From Metabacillus niabensis (lineage in GTDB: Bacteria > Bacillota > Bacilli > Bacillales > Bacillaceae), in NCBI RefSeq assembly GCF_902829255.1, contig NZ_CADEPK010000033.1, forward strand, positions 1 through 64,000: a stretch of 64,000 nucleotides of DNA, read 5' to 3'. Of this stretch, positions 35,712-46,119 are shown in pieces. Every line of letters begins with the position of its first letter. Position 1 is the stretch's first letter. The notes beneath the pieces are model-generated. The model ran no database searches. It saw only the letters and a list, made by a program, of their open reading frames with translations, and had not been told where the DNA came from. The translations under genes were made by a program, and so were the position numbers.

Positions 35712-36260
35712 ATGACATATAATCAAACTGACCAAAAACAACGAAATTACACCCCATTGATTTGGGTATTATCAATTGTCATAGTCGGAGTCATTTTTGG
35801 AACCTATTTCTTGCCAAAAAGTAATGATGGAACAATCTTTGGCATTGATTTAACGGTTTTACCATTGCTAAATGCCATTTTCAACACATTTACCTTTCTC
35901 TTTCTAGTTGCAGCACTAGTTGCAATTAAAAAGAAAAACATTCCTGTACATAGACGTTTTATTGTAGCAGCCTTTACAACAACGTTCTTATTTTGCATTT
36001 CCTATTTAACGTATCATGCAATGGCTGAATCGACTAGCTATGGTGGTGAAGGAATATTAAGATCAATCTACTATTTCGTCCTTCTTACACATATCGTTCT
36101 TGCAGCAGTTATTGTACCGCTTGCCCTTATTACACTTGGACGCGGATTAAATATGCAGGTTGAAAAACACCGAAAAATTGCCCGCTGGACAATGCCACTT
36201 TGGCTTTATGTAAGCTTTACCGGCGTATTAGTATACTTCATGATTTCACCATATTATTAA
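35712..36260 (+). CDS. ctaM: DUF420 membrane protein, CtaM/YozB-like
   Basis: About 182 residues with five TM helices and conserved histidines (VHRRF, YHAM, LTHIVLA, KHRKIARW) of the DUF420 family. CtaM of Staphylococcus, related to YozB, is needed to assemble haem A-containing cytochrome oxidase. The frame is open for 14 codons upstream, but the start at ATG 35712 puts the N-terminus in line with the family. No other cta gene is nearby. Confidence 0.82.
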   Translation: MTYNQTDQKQRNYTPLIWVLSIVIVGVIFGTYFLPKSNDGTIFGIDLTVLPLLNAIFNTFTFLFLVAALVAIKKKNIPVHRRFIVAAFTTTFLFCISYLTYHAMAESTSYGGEGILRSIYYFVLLTHIVLAAVIVPLALITLGRGLNMQVEKHRKIARWTMPLWLYVSFTGVLVYFMISPYY

Positions 36261-36273
36261 AAATAATGAAAAT

Positions 36274-36310
36274 AGGGCCAGTCCCCCAAAACTATCTGGG
36301 GACTGGCCCT
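36274..36310. terminator. Bidirectional terminator with GGGCCAGTCCCC core
   Basis: AGGGCCAGTCCCC and GGGGACTGGCCCT form a perfect 13-bp stem between the convergent ctaM and NSS transporter genes. It belongs to the recurring palindrome set described at 519-535 and 3868-3907. Confidence 0.85.
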
Positions 36311-36317
36311 TACTCTA

Positions 36318-37664
36318 TTAAAATAATCCTAATGTATGTAGATAGACGATGATGATAACGATAGGAACGATCCATTTCATTAAGAACGTCCATATTGAAT
36401 ATAGGGCTGGTGAATATGTATTAGCTAAGCGAAATTGCTGTTCTACCAGGGATCTATCCATTTTATAAATAATAAAGATAGCAATAAAGAAATTACCTAA
36501 TGGCAATAAAATATTGCTCACAAGAAAGTCTGTTGCATCAAAGATATTTTTCCCGAAAATCACGATATCACTTAAAGGTCCACCCATCGACAATGCGGCT
36601 GGTATCCCTGCTATAAAAACAGCAATACCTGATATCCATGATACTGATTTTCTTGATCGGTTCCTTCCATCTGTAAAGGCTGAGACGATGATTTCTAATA
36701 AACTAAACGACGACGTTAATGTTGCAAATAAAAATAACAGCAAAAATAAGCTTAAGAAAAGCTCCCCAAATGGAATTTGTGAAAAAACAGTTGGCAGGAC
36801 GACAAATAATAAACCAGGTCCTTCAGTCGGTTCTAAGCCTAATGCGAAAACGGCTGGAAAAATCGCCAAGCCCGCAAGCAGTGAAACGAAAATATTCATC
36901 ACAACAACTGATGATGCCGAAGACGGAATGCTCACATCTTTCCCTAAATACGAGCTGTACGTTACCATACAAGAAAAACCAACTGCAAGCGCAAAGAACG
37001 ATTGTCCAAGTGCATATAAAATTCCATCGCTCGTTATACTTGAGAAATCCGGATTTAAAAAGAAACGGACTCCTTCCATTGCTCCATCTAATGTTAATGA
37101 GCGAATGACTAATACAATAAAGAAAATAAATAATAGAGGCATCATATAAGTGCTTGCTTTTTCGATCCCATTTTTTATCCCAAAAGTTAAAACGATAATA
37201 TTGATCAATAAATATAAAGCTAAGCCGAGAAGAGTTATACTCGGGGAGCTCGTAACCTGCCCAAATAATTGTCCATAATTCACTCCAGTATCAATTACCT
37301 TCCCAATAACTGATAAAATGGTATAGATTAATACCCAACCACCGACAACACAATAGAATGTCAGTAATAAGAAGCAACCAACTACTCCAAGCATCCCTAA
37401 TTTATTCCAACCACTTTTTGGAGCTAACCTTCGATATGCCGTTACTGCCTCACGCTTTGCCCCTCTACCAATAATAAATTCTGAAATGAGCATTGGAAGG
37501 CCAATTAAAACCGTAAACAATATAAAGAGCAAAAAGAAAGCTGCTCCACCATTCATCCCTGCAACATATGGAAACTTCCAAATCGCGCCAAGTCCAATAG
37601 CAGCTCCAGCAGACGATAAAATAAATCCGATTTTAGATGACCATTGCTCTCGTTTATCCGCCAT
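36318..37664 (-). CDS. Sodium-dependent transporter, NSS/SNF family
   Basis: 448 residues, 11-12 TM helices. The start WSSKIGFILSSAGAAIGLGAIWKFPY is the Na+/substrate site of TM1, and GGAAFFLLF the TM2 motif of the neurotransmitter:sodium symporter family (LeuT, B. subtilis YhdH/YocR). Likely substrates are amino acids, not determinable further. A short inverted repeat (AGTTCGC...TTTGAACT) and TTGACA lie upstream on the minus strand. Monocistronic. Confidence 0.93.
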   Translation of the reverse strand: MADKREQWSSKIGFILSSAGAAIGLGAIWKFPYVAGMNGGAAFFLLFILFTVLIGLPMLISEFIIGRGAKREAVTAYRRLAPKSGWNKLGMLGVVGCFLLLTFYCVVGGWVLIYTILSVIGKVIDTGVNYGQLFGQVTSSPSITLLGLALYLLINIIVLTFGIKNGIEKASTYMMPLLFIFFIVLVIRSLTLDGAMEGVRFFLNPDFSSITSDGILYALGQSFFALAVGFSCMVTYSSYLGKDVSIPSSASSVVVMNIFVSLLAGLAIFPAVFALGLEPTEGPGLLFVVLPTVFSQIPFGELFLSLFLLLFLFATLTSSFSLLEIIVSAFTDGRNRSRKSVSWISGIAVFIAGIPAALSMGGPLSDIVIFGKNIFDATDFLVSNILLPLGNFFIAIFIIYKMDRSLVEQQFRLANTYSPALYSIWTFLMKWIVPIVIIIVYLHTLGLF

Positions 37665-37810
37665 AGCTAACCTCTCTATCCGATTCTATTTTTCTATATA
37701 ACTTTTTTAATCCATTATTACTATAGTTCAAAGCAAAGCGAACTACAATAGCGAATTGTCAAATTTAGGTGGATTTTGACAATGAACCACCCTAAAAAAG
37801 CAAATAAAAA

Positions 37811-37831
37811 AAGAGCCATCCATTGGCTCTT
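37811..37831 (-). terminator. Terminator of the KAS III-like gene
   Basis: AAGAGCCA and TGGCTCTT pair around a 5-nt loop and are followed on the minus strand by TTTTTTATTT. It lies 77 nt past the stop codon of the gene at 37908-38894. Confidence 0.75.
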
Positions 37832-37907
37832 TAGCTAGAATTACAATAGTAGAATTGAAAAACTATCGTTTGTTTAAATAGATTAAAGTTAGTCATAGTA
37901 AAAGTGC

Positions 37908-38894
37908 CTAGTATTTTAACAGCATCGCAACTAATTGGTAGCCAGCTCCAATTGTCCAAAAAAGAACATGATCGCCCCGTTGAATTCGGCCTGATGCAAT
38001 CCCCTCATGTAGAGCGATAAATGGACTACTAGTACCAGTATAGCCAAATTTATCCCCAACATAAATAATTTGCTTATCCTCGAGCTGAAAATGCTCTTGT
38101 ATTTTCAAAATATTCCCTAATGCAAATTGCGAAAAACAATAGGCCTTTATATCTTTTGCCGTTAGTTGATTTCGTGTAAGCAGAGTTTCAATTATTTCAT
38201 ACGTTGGAGGAAGGGCAATGCTACCATCAAATGGAAGCCACTTAATTAACATATTTTCAGAATCTCCTCTGACAGCTTTAGATAACCCTTCCGGCGGAAA
38301 CAGAATTTTATCGCGATTAACAGAGTCCGTGAAATAAATTGCATCGATAAATCCAGTATCCTCATCTGTTTTTTCCAAAATAACAGCAGCTGCAGCATCA
38401 CCATAGTTTGCATACGTAATTTCTTCTTCTTCATTGCTAATTAACGAATTATAATCAGAACCAACAATAAGTGCTGTATGTACATTAGGATTTGCCTTCA
38501 TATAATATGAAGCTTGTTCAACTGCAACAGTCATTCCTGCACAATTAGCATTTGAATCCATCACAATTGTTTGATTGTCTGCTCCAATCGCATCATGGAG
38601 GAACATCGCATTTGTTGGGAAGGTTGTTTCAGGAACTTGAGTTGAAAAGACGATAAGATCAATATCTTTTCCTGACATATTCGCCCGTTCAAGGACTCTT
38701 TTACTTGCGGCAATTCCCATTGTTAATCCATTTTCCGCTTCATCCTTTATGACATATCGTTCTTTTCTTCCCATAGTTTCTAAAAAATGACGAACATCTT
38801 TCCCCTTTTCCTGATAAAACTGATGGAAAAATTCATTATCAACAATATATTCGGGATGATAGATTGCTACATCTTTTATTTTTATATGCTTCAT
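37908..38894 (-). CDS. KAS III (FabH)-like protein with altered active site
   Basis: 328 residues, thiolase fold, like FabH. The nucleophile C118 is kept (SNANCAGM), but the HQAN histidine is replaced by S255 (CFSQFALGN) and the GNTS asparagine by Y285 (FGYTGTSS). Homologues with Cys only are known as acyltransferases or ester/amide-forming enzymes (CerJ-type, DpsC-type variation) rather than condensing enzymes. It is 3.4 kb from the biosynthetic cluster's regulator and could supply a starter unit, though nothing proves that. Monocistronic. Confidence 0.85.
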   Translation of the reverse strand: MKHIKIKDVAIYHPEYIVDNEFFHQFYQEKGKDVRHFLETMGRKERYVIKDEAENGLTMGIAASKRVLERANMSGKDIDLIVFSTQVPETTFPTNAMFLHDAIGADNQTIVMDSNANCAGMTVAVEQASYYMKANPNVHTALIVGSDYNSLISNEEEEITYANYGDAAAAVILEKTDEDTGFIDAIYFTDSVNRDKILFPPEGLSKAVRGDSENMLIKWLPFDGSIALPPTYEIIETLLTRNQLTAKDIKAYCFSQFALGNILKIQEHFQLEDKQIIYVGDKFGYTGTSSPFIALHEGIASGRIQRGDHVLFWTIGAGYQLVAMLLKY

Positions 38895-38938
38895 TTTATT
38901 GAATTCTCCTCTGCCTTTTTATAGGGATTTTTATATGC

Positions 38939-38975
38939 AAAAACAAGGCTAGATCCTCTTATCAGCCTTGTTTTC
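38939..38975 (-). terminator. Terminator of the STAS-like gene
   Basis: AAAACAAGGCT and AGCCTTGTTT form a stem around a 14-nt loop with A/T runs on both sides, just past the stop codon of the gene at 38985. Confidence 0.75.
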
Positions 38976-38984
38976 TCATCTTTA

Positions 38985-39329
38985 TTAGAGTTCAACAACC
39001 TCGGCATTCGTTAATCCAGAATTTCTTGCAATACGGTTTAACTGCATTTTTAAGATTGCACTTTTGTTTATCGTAAAAAGAACCTTTCCAAATCCTGATT
39101 CCTTATACATTTTAAATGAATTTTCTAATGAAGAAACCATCTCTGGCTTTAAAATATCCATAGTTGTACAGTCTACATCTAATGTATAAGCAGATGCTTC
39201 AATGGAATTAACTTTTGCTTGATAATCTTTCACGAAATTTTGGACATCCTCAGGTGTAAAGGTTCCAACAACCTTCATGTTAATTACTTTTTTTGCTGCG
39301 TTAATAACAATGCTATATTTTTCTGACAC
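38985..39329 (-). CDS. Small STAS/SpoIIAA-like domain protein
   Basis: 114 residues of alternating strands and helices (NMKVVGTFTPEDVQNFVKDY and LDVDCTTMDILKPEM), resembling STAS or SpoIIAA-like single domains. The phospho-serine of anti-sigma antagonists is not evident. The start is GTG with GGAGAGG. Found between the KAS III-like gene and a methyltransferase on the same strand, each with its own terminator or spacing. Function unknown. Confidence 0.6.
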   Translation of the reverse strand: MSEKYSIVINAAKKVINMKVVGTFTPEDVQNFVKDYQAKVNSIEASAYTLDVDCTTMDILKPEMVSSLENSFKMYKESGFGKVLFTINKSAILKMQLNRIARNSGLTNAEVVEL

Positions 39330-39486
39330 GATAAATACCTCTCCTGTTGTAATTTTTATGACTATTAAACTAGTTGTTTTTTAACTTAGGCACTTATAAC
39401 TATATAAACTTTAATACTAAATGTCTAGAGTTTCGCAGTAAAAAATGAAATTATTTAATATTTTTCCATAAAAGCAATAGGAAATT

Positions 39487-40101
39487 TCAAGACTTTTGCA
39501 CTAATTGATAAATGAGAAACCTTTCATTTTCGTTTTGTGGATATAACTCCTTTAATCGGATCTCTTGTTTTAATTCAAATACAGTTTGATTTTCGAGATA
39601 GTAAACATAGTCTTCAGATGGATAGTACAAAATTAACTCAACCTCTCTTTTATACACTTCAACTGACTTTAGAATATTTTGAATAACTTTTATAAAAATT
39701 TGTAAGGAAAACGGGTTAAAAAAATAGAAACGATTATCTTCAGGTGCCATGATATACTCTTCTGCTAAACAGCAGTAAAACTGAATTTTATCCTTTTGGT
39801 TTGCATGCTTCTTTAAGTACCTGTCACGATTAACCAATGCCTCCTGATAATACTCCTCATTCATTTCAATACCAGTAACCGCTGCTTGACACTGATCGTG
39901 AAGGAAGAAATTTAACCTCCCCTTTCCACAGCCAAAATCAACAATCTTATCATGTTTATGAAAGGTATACTGGCTAATTAACGTTTCTAACGCTTCATAG
40001 GGTGTTGCCTCATATCGATGGTAATGAAACGATTTATGAAAACCTTGTTGACTCTTTGTCGTTTTTATATTGAGTAATTTATCGTAAAGATTATCTTTCA
40101 T
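39487..40101 (-). CDS. Class I SAM-dependent methyltransferase
   Basis: 204 residues. VDFGCGKGRLNFFL is the SAM-binding motif I, TGIEMNEEY motif II, and FFNPFS (about residue 125) takes the place of the (D/N)PP(F/Y) motif. It looks like a small RNA, protein or metabolite methyltransferase of unknown substrate. AGTAGGAG precedes the ATG. Transcribed alone. Confidence 0.8.
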   Translation of the reverse strand: MKDNLYDKLLNIKTTKSQQGFHKSFHYHRYEATPYEALETLISQYTFHKHDKIVDFGCGKGRLNFFLHDQCQAAVTGIEMNEEYYQEALVNRDRYLKKHANQKDKIQFYCCLAEEYIMAPEDNRFYFFNPFSLQIFIKVIQNILKSVEVYKREVELILYYPSEDYVYYLENQTVFELKQEIRLKELYPQNENERFLIYQLVQKS

Positions 40102-40322
40102 TGCTTTGCTCCTACTTCGTATTAATGATGTTTTTATAAAATAGTTTTTTCTGTCTTTAGTGAAAAGGGAGATTTGCTCTAATAATAGATAAGATATATC
40201 AATTTGATGAAATAAACCAATTTATCGTTCAACCACGAATAGGTAAAAAATTTTTTCAAACCTTTTCTTTTATTCTATTCACTGTGGTATATTGGTTAAA
40301 ATAGGATAAAGGAGTGATAGAA

Positions 40323-40748
40323 ATGGCTGTAGAAGTGTATCTTGTTTTTAATGGAAATTGTCGAGAAGCAATTGAATTTTATGCAAAGGCCTTTAATACA
40401 GAGGCATCACAAATCATGACCTTTGGTGAATCACCACAAAATCCTGATTTCCCACTGCCAGATGAAGCAAAGGATCGCGTCATGCATGCGAGACTAACAG
40501 TCAGTGGTAGTACGATTATGTTTTCTGATACATTCCCTGGCTCACCTTTTGAAACAGGAAACAATATCACACTTGCTGTTGTAAGTAAGGATATCGATGA
40601 AATCAAAAATGCATATGAAAAGTTAAAAGAAGGCGGCAAAGTAGAAATGGAGCTCCAAGAAACGTTCTGGAGTAAATGCTACGGAAAATTAACAGATAAA
40701 TTTGGCATCGGCTGGCAGCTTAGTCATGATGATGGCCGTCAACAATAA
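40323..40748 (+). CDS. VOC family (PhnB/glyoxalase-like) protein
   Basis: 141 residues, one vicinal-oxygen-chelate fold. VEVYLVFNGNCREAIEFYAK opens the first beta-alpha-beta unit typical of PhnB-like proteins, and the C-terminus ends in the usual FWSKCYGKLTDKFGIGWQL block. Function unclear; some relatives are demethylubiquinone methyltransferase-like or resistance proteins. AAAGGAGTG places the start at ATG 40323 rather than at the GTG within it. Confidence 0.85.
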   Translation: MAVEVYLVFNGNCREAIEFYAKAFNTEASQIMTFGESPQNPDFPLPDEAKDRVMHARLTVSGSTIMFSDTFPGSPFETGNNITLAVVSKDIDEIKNAYEKLKEGGKVEMELQETFWSKCYGKLTDKFGIGWQLSHDDGRQQ

Positions 40749-40788
40749 GGAAAAAGCAAGTTAATACATATGTAATAACATAAATAGA

Positions 40789-40833
40789 AGGATAGATATA
40801 CTTGAGAAATCACCTGTATATCTATCCTTTTTC
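40789..40833 (+). terminator. Terminator of the VOC gene
   Basis: AAGGATAGATATAC and GTATATCTATCCTT form a perfect 14-bp stem followed by TTTTT. Confidence 0.9.
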
Positions 40834-41197
40834 TTCATCAAAAGCCTCACTTGCCTTTAGCCGATATATTGAAACCCTACAATCCTAAAATTTGATAACC
40901 TTTCTCACATATCTTTTTATCGATTTGGAAAACTAATATAAATCGGAGGTAGTGTCATTTTAAATTAGTTATTTTTCTCTTGGACCAGTTTGTACTTATT
41001 CAAATGACATTCTTTTTATCCCTACATGGTATCAAAGGCTTTTTTAGACTAATTAAACGTTTGATTCTTTACATTAAGGCTTACGAAATGAATACAAAAA
41101 GGATTTTTTCGTATTTACATTCAAAAAGAACTTGAGCGCTATTTACATGAAATGCGCCTCCGATTCGTTTTGAAACTCCATAGACAATATGTAAATT
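40834..41197. other. Gene-free AT-rich interval before the DUF3231 gene
   Basis: No gene with a ribosome site. TGTCATTT (40953-40960) and AAATGACA (41002-41009) form an inverted repeat 41 nt apart. A 43-codon ORF (41004-41135) is present but lacks a ribosome site and has no recognisable sequence. No clear promoter was found. Confidence 0.5.
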
Positions 41198-42238
41198 TTG
41201 ACGACAATTGGAGGTATTTCCTTTGGAATCTTTAATAAAGCAAAGAAAAACCCGTTAACTGCTTCAGAGGTATCTGCCCTTTGGCTTCAATATATGGGTG
41301 ATAGCATGGCGATTTGTATTTACAAGTATTTTCTTAAAATTGTTGAAAATTCTGATATAAAACCTATTTTAGAATCAGCATTGAAGCTAGCTGAAGGTCA
41401 TATATCTAAAATCGCCAATATTTTAAAAGATGATCATTTCCAGGTCCCAATAGGATTTACAGATGATGACGTAAATCTTAATGCCCCACGACTATTTTCT
41501 GACCAGTTTTTACTCTTTTATTCTTACATTATGACAATACACGGGATAACTGCTTATAGCTTAGCGATTACAACATCAGAGCAACAGGATATCCAAGATT
41601 ATTTTCTTGAAAGTACGGTAACATCTAAAGAATTGTTTCAAAAAATAGTGGAATTGGCTAAAACACAGCCAATGTTTTCAAGTGTTCCAACTATTCCATC
41701 TCCACATAGGAATGAGCTTGTAAATTCGACAGGAATTATTTCTAATTTAATAGGTGATAAAAGAGCACTTAATAGCTCAGAAATTAGTAACCTTTTCTTT
41801 AATGCAAAGAAAACTGGGTTTATTAGGTCGTTAAGCTTAGGATTTAGTCAAGTTGCAGAGAACGAAGATGTTCGTAATTTCATGTTAAAAAATGTGAAAT
41901 TAGCAGGGAAAGATGCTGATAGCTTCAACAACCTTTTAAAACAAGAACATTTGCCAACACCTGAAAGCTGGGATGCGGAAATTACTGATTCTACTATAAG
42001 TCCATTTTCAGATAAATTGATAATGTTTCACGCAGCGTTTTTAGTGAATGCAGCACTTTCCTATTATGGTGCTGCGATCGGGTCCAGATTAAGATCAGAC
42101 ATTATTTTAAATTACAGCAAAGTATTTACCCATGCAATGGAGGCTGGAACCCTTTGCTACAATATTATGGTAAAACATGGATGGTTAGAAAAACAGCCTG
42201 AAGCAATTGACAGAAAAGCTGTTGCACAAGACTCATAG
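41198..42238 (+). CDS. DUF3231 family protein
   Basis: About 346 residues at most, two tandem DUF3231 units of about 165 residues each, all-helical and ferritin-like in pattern; the family is widespread in spore-forming Bacilli with unknown function. GGAGG lies at 41210-41214, but the codon where the family usually starts (before GIFNKAKK) reads TTT, not ATG. The only in-frame start is a TTG at 41198, upstream of that ribosome site. So the true start is uncertain. Confidence 0.8.
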   Translation: MTTIGGISFGIFNKAKKNPLTASEVSALWLQYMGDSMAICIYKYFLKIVENSDIKPILESALKLAEGHISKIANILKDDHFQVPIGFTDDDVNLNAPRLFSDQFLLFYSYIMTIHGITAYSLAITTSEQQDIQDYFLESTVTSKELFQKIVELAKTQPMFSSVPTIPSPHRNELVNSTGIISNLIGDKRALNSSEISNLFFNAKKTGFIRSLSLGFSQVAENEDVRNFMLKNVKLAGKDADSFNNLLKQEHLPTPESWDAEITDSTISPFSDKLIMFHAAFLVNAALSYYGAAIGSRLRSDIILNYSKVFTHAMEAGTLCYNIMVKHGWLEKQPEAIDRKAVAQDS

Positions 42239-42258
42239 TAATGCAACTGAATATATAC

Positions 42259-42292
42259 AAAAGGCAGTAGAACGAATTCTAACTGCCTTTTT
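42259..42292. terminator. Bidirectional terminator between DUF3231 and GH1 genes
   Basis: AAAAGGCAGT and ACTGCCTTTT close a stem that includes AGAA with TTCT, with T runs outward on both sides. Confidence 0.8.
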
Positions 42293-42307
42293 AAATCCCA
42301 AAATCTA

Positions 42308-43798
<1,491 letters not shown>

Positions 43799-43809
43799 TT
43801 AGTTCTAGT

Positions 43810-45726
43810 TTATTTTGCAACTAGCTCAAATAGTTGTTCTCCAACCTTTGTCTGTTTACCACCTAGTGTCACTACATCGAATTTATCTTGGTTTGTCACA
43901 ATAACTGGCGTTGTTACCTCATAGCCAGCCTTTTGAATCGCATTGATATCAAACTCAATCAATAGCTGTCCTTTTTCAATTCTAGAGCCTACTGTTGTAT
44001 GTGTAATAAAATGATTACCATTTAGCTGAACAGTGTCGAGTCCAATGTGGATTAAAATCTCTGCACCATTTTCAGTTGTAATTCCAATCGCATGCTTTGT
44101 TGGGAATAGTGCAGCAACCATACCTGAAACAGGGGCATATAATTTCCCTTCTGTCGGAACAATGGCAACACCTTTTCCTAATGCACCTGATGCAAATGCT
44201 TCATCACTTATTTCACTTAATACTTTGACTTCACCAGCTAATGGGCTAGTAATCATTTCATTTTTTACTTCAATAACTGCTTCCTTCTTTTCATGGGCTT
44301 TCGTTTCACTAGTTTCTTGAGTTTTATCTTTACTCATACCGAATAACAAAGTTAAGATGAACGCTACTGCAAAACCAGCTATAATGGCGATAACTGAGCC
44401 CCAGAATGCAAGATTTAACCCTTCTGTTGGGTGAATATAAGAAGGAATACCGAAAATACCTAGTCCACCAATAATAAATCCTTGGGTTCCAAACAAACCA
44501 ATAATTGCTCCACCTATTGCTCCACCGATACAGCTAATAATAAATGGCTTTTTAAGTGGAAGTGTAATACCGTAAATTGCCGGTTCAGTAACACCAAAAA
44601 TACCTGAAATAAATGCTGGGATACTTAATGATTTTAGCTTTTGTTGCTTTGTTCTAAGCATGATAGCTAGTACTGCCCCTATTTGCGCAAATGAAGCCGC
44701 AAATACTAAAGCTAAGACTGGATCTGCACCATTTACTGAAACATTGTTGATCGCGATTGGTACAAGCCCCCAGTGTAAACCGAAGATAACAAAAATTTGC
44801 CAAAAACCACCAAGAAATAAACCTGCAATAACTGGACTTAAGCCGTAAATCCATAAAGTCGCTTGACCTAGTAGTTGACCAGCCCATGTTGCAATTGGAC
44901 CAATTACCATAAATGTTAATGGAACAACTACTAATAATGTTAAAAATGGCACTAAAAATGTTTTTACAACATCAGGAATAATTTTCTTAAAGCCTTTTTC
45001 TACTTTAGCCCCAAAATATGCGGCAATAATAATCGGAATAACAGAAGATGAATAAGACATTAAAATAACTGGAATACCTAAGAATGTAATATAAACTGGT
45101 GATTCAAACATCGTTCCTGTAAATAATGTGTACAGCGGGTCACCTGTCATCAGCTGTGACATCGTCGGATACACCAGCGCTGCTCCAATTGCCATCCCAA
45201 TAAATGTACTACCACCGAATTTCTTACTTGCTGTATATCCTAAGAAAATTGGGAAGAAGTAAAATAATGAATCCCCGATTGCATTTAATACTTGATATGT
45301 TCCTGAATCTGCGGTAAGCCACTTTAATGATAAAAACAATGCATTAAGCCCTTTAATCATCCCTGTTGCAGCTAACACACCGAGAATTGGTGTAAAGATA
45401 CTTGATACGATATCTACAAATCTATTAAACAAGTTGCCGCCCTTTGCTTCTTCCTCTTCAACTTGCCCCTCTGCCTTAAATCCACCAACAGCTAACACAT
45501 CCTTATAGACATCTGGGACATGGTTGCCAATGACCACCTGGTACTGACCACCGCTTTTCATAACGGTTACAACACCATCCATATTTTTAAGGACATCAGT
45601 ATTTGCTTTTCCTTCATCCTTTAGCTTAAAGCGTAATCTCGTTACACAGTGAACAACACTGATAACGTTTTCATTTCCACCAACATTTTGAATAATATCT
45701 TTAGCTAATTGCTCATATTTCATCAT
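43810..45726 (-). CDS. bglP: Beta-glucoside-specific PTS enzyme II, domains BCA
   Basis: 638 residues. EIIB at the N-terminus with phospho-Cys in VVHCVTRLRFKLKD (about residue 26), EIIC with about ten TM helices (about 100-460), a linker rich in charged residues, and a EIIA-Glc-like C-terminus with HIGLDTVQLNG (catalytic His). It imports and phosphorylates aryl-beta-glucosides or cellobiose-type sugars. Two adjacent ATGs follow AGAAGGAAGGG. Transcription is under cre and antiterminator control. Confidence 0.95.
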   Translation of the reverse strand: MMKYEQLAKDIIQNVGGNENVISVVHCVTRLRFKLKDEGKANTDVLKNMDGVVTVMKSGGQYQVVIGNHVPDVYKDVLAVGGFKAEGQVEEEEAKGGNLFNRFVDIVSSIFTPILGVLAATGMIKGLNALFLSLKWLTADSGTYQVLNAIGDSLFYFFPIFLGYTASKKFGGSTFIGMAIGAALVYPTMSQLMTGDPLYTLFTGTMFESPVYITFLGIPVILMSYSSSVIPIIIAAYFGAKVEKGFKKIIPDVVKTFLVPFLTLLVVVPLTFMVIGPIATWAGQLLGQATLWIYGLSPVIAGLFLGGFWQIFVIFGLHWGLVPIAINNVSVNGADPVLALVFAASFAQIGAVLAIMLRTKQQKLKSLSIPAFISGIFGVTEPAIYGITLPLKKPFIISCIGGAIGGAIIGLFGTQGFIIGGLGIFGIPSYIHPTEGLNLAFWGSVIAIIAGFAVAFILTLLFGMSKDKTQETSETKAHEKKEAVIEVKNEMITSPLAGEVKVLSEISDEAFASGALGKGVAIVPTEGKLYAPVSGMVAALFPTKHAIGITTENGAEILIHIGLDTVQLNGNHFITHTTVGSRIEKGQLLIEFDINAIQKAGYEVTTPVIVTNQDKFDVVTLGGKQTKVGEQLFELVAK

Positions 45727-45763
45727 TGACCCTTCCTTCTTTTTTTATTTTTGGCAAATAAAA

Positions 45764-45868
45764 AACCTGACCCGATCTGGTAGAAATAGACACACAGCGT
45801 CCGTTAGACAGCGCTACTATTCTTTCCAAATCAGTTCAGGTTATGCCCACTAAAGGTAACATTCCTTT
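45764..45868 (-). promoter_or_regulatory. LicT-type RAT antiterminator and terminator before bglP
   Basis: On the minus strand GGAATGTTAC...GTGGGCATAACCTGA (about 45868-45837) fits the ribonucleic antiterminator pattern GGATTGTTAC...GCAGGCAAAACCT. It overlaps the left arm of a terminator in which AACCTGAACTGATTTGG (45842-45826) pairs with CCAGATCGGGTCAGGTT (45780-45764), followed by TTTTTT. A BglG/LicT-family protein should stabilise the RAT when substrate is present. No such gene is in the window. Confidence 0.8.
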
Positions 45869-45891
45869 ATGAATATTTAATTGTTGAGATT

Positions 45892-45928
45892 AATTTAACA
45901 CCTTATCAACACATTGTCAACGCTTTCA
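45892..45928 (-). promoter_or_regulatory. bglP promoter with CcpA cre site
   Basis: On the minus strand TGAAAGCGTTGACA (45928-45915) matches the cre consensus TGWAANCGNTNWCA at every position. Its last six bases are the -35 box TTGACA, with TAAATT 17 bp further on. CcpA bound here would block transcription when preferred sugars are available. Confidence 0.8.
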
Positions 45929-46119
45929 TAAAAACTTTTTTGAAGGGAAAATTCACCAGATTTTTTTATTCATCTAACTTCAGCTTTTTTCAGTTAAGTA
46001 CTTTTTTATATAGTTCTTTCCACCTTAGACAGGCACTTACTAGTATGATAAGTTGGAGACATAGCTCATATATAATAAATTAATACACTAAAAACATAGG
46101 AAAAAAGAGGAGTGTTCAC

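Noticed and set aside
36514..37149. 211-codon open frame on the plus strand
   Set aside because: It is antisense to the NSS transporter, whose membrane segments and family motifs are unmistakable; no ribosome site and no recognisable sequence.
41004..41135. 43-codon frame before the DUF3231 gene
   Set aside because: No ribosome site; composition fits chance in AT-rich DNA.
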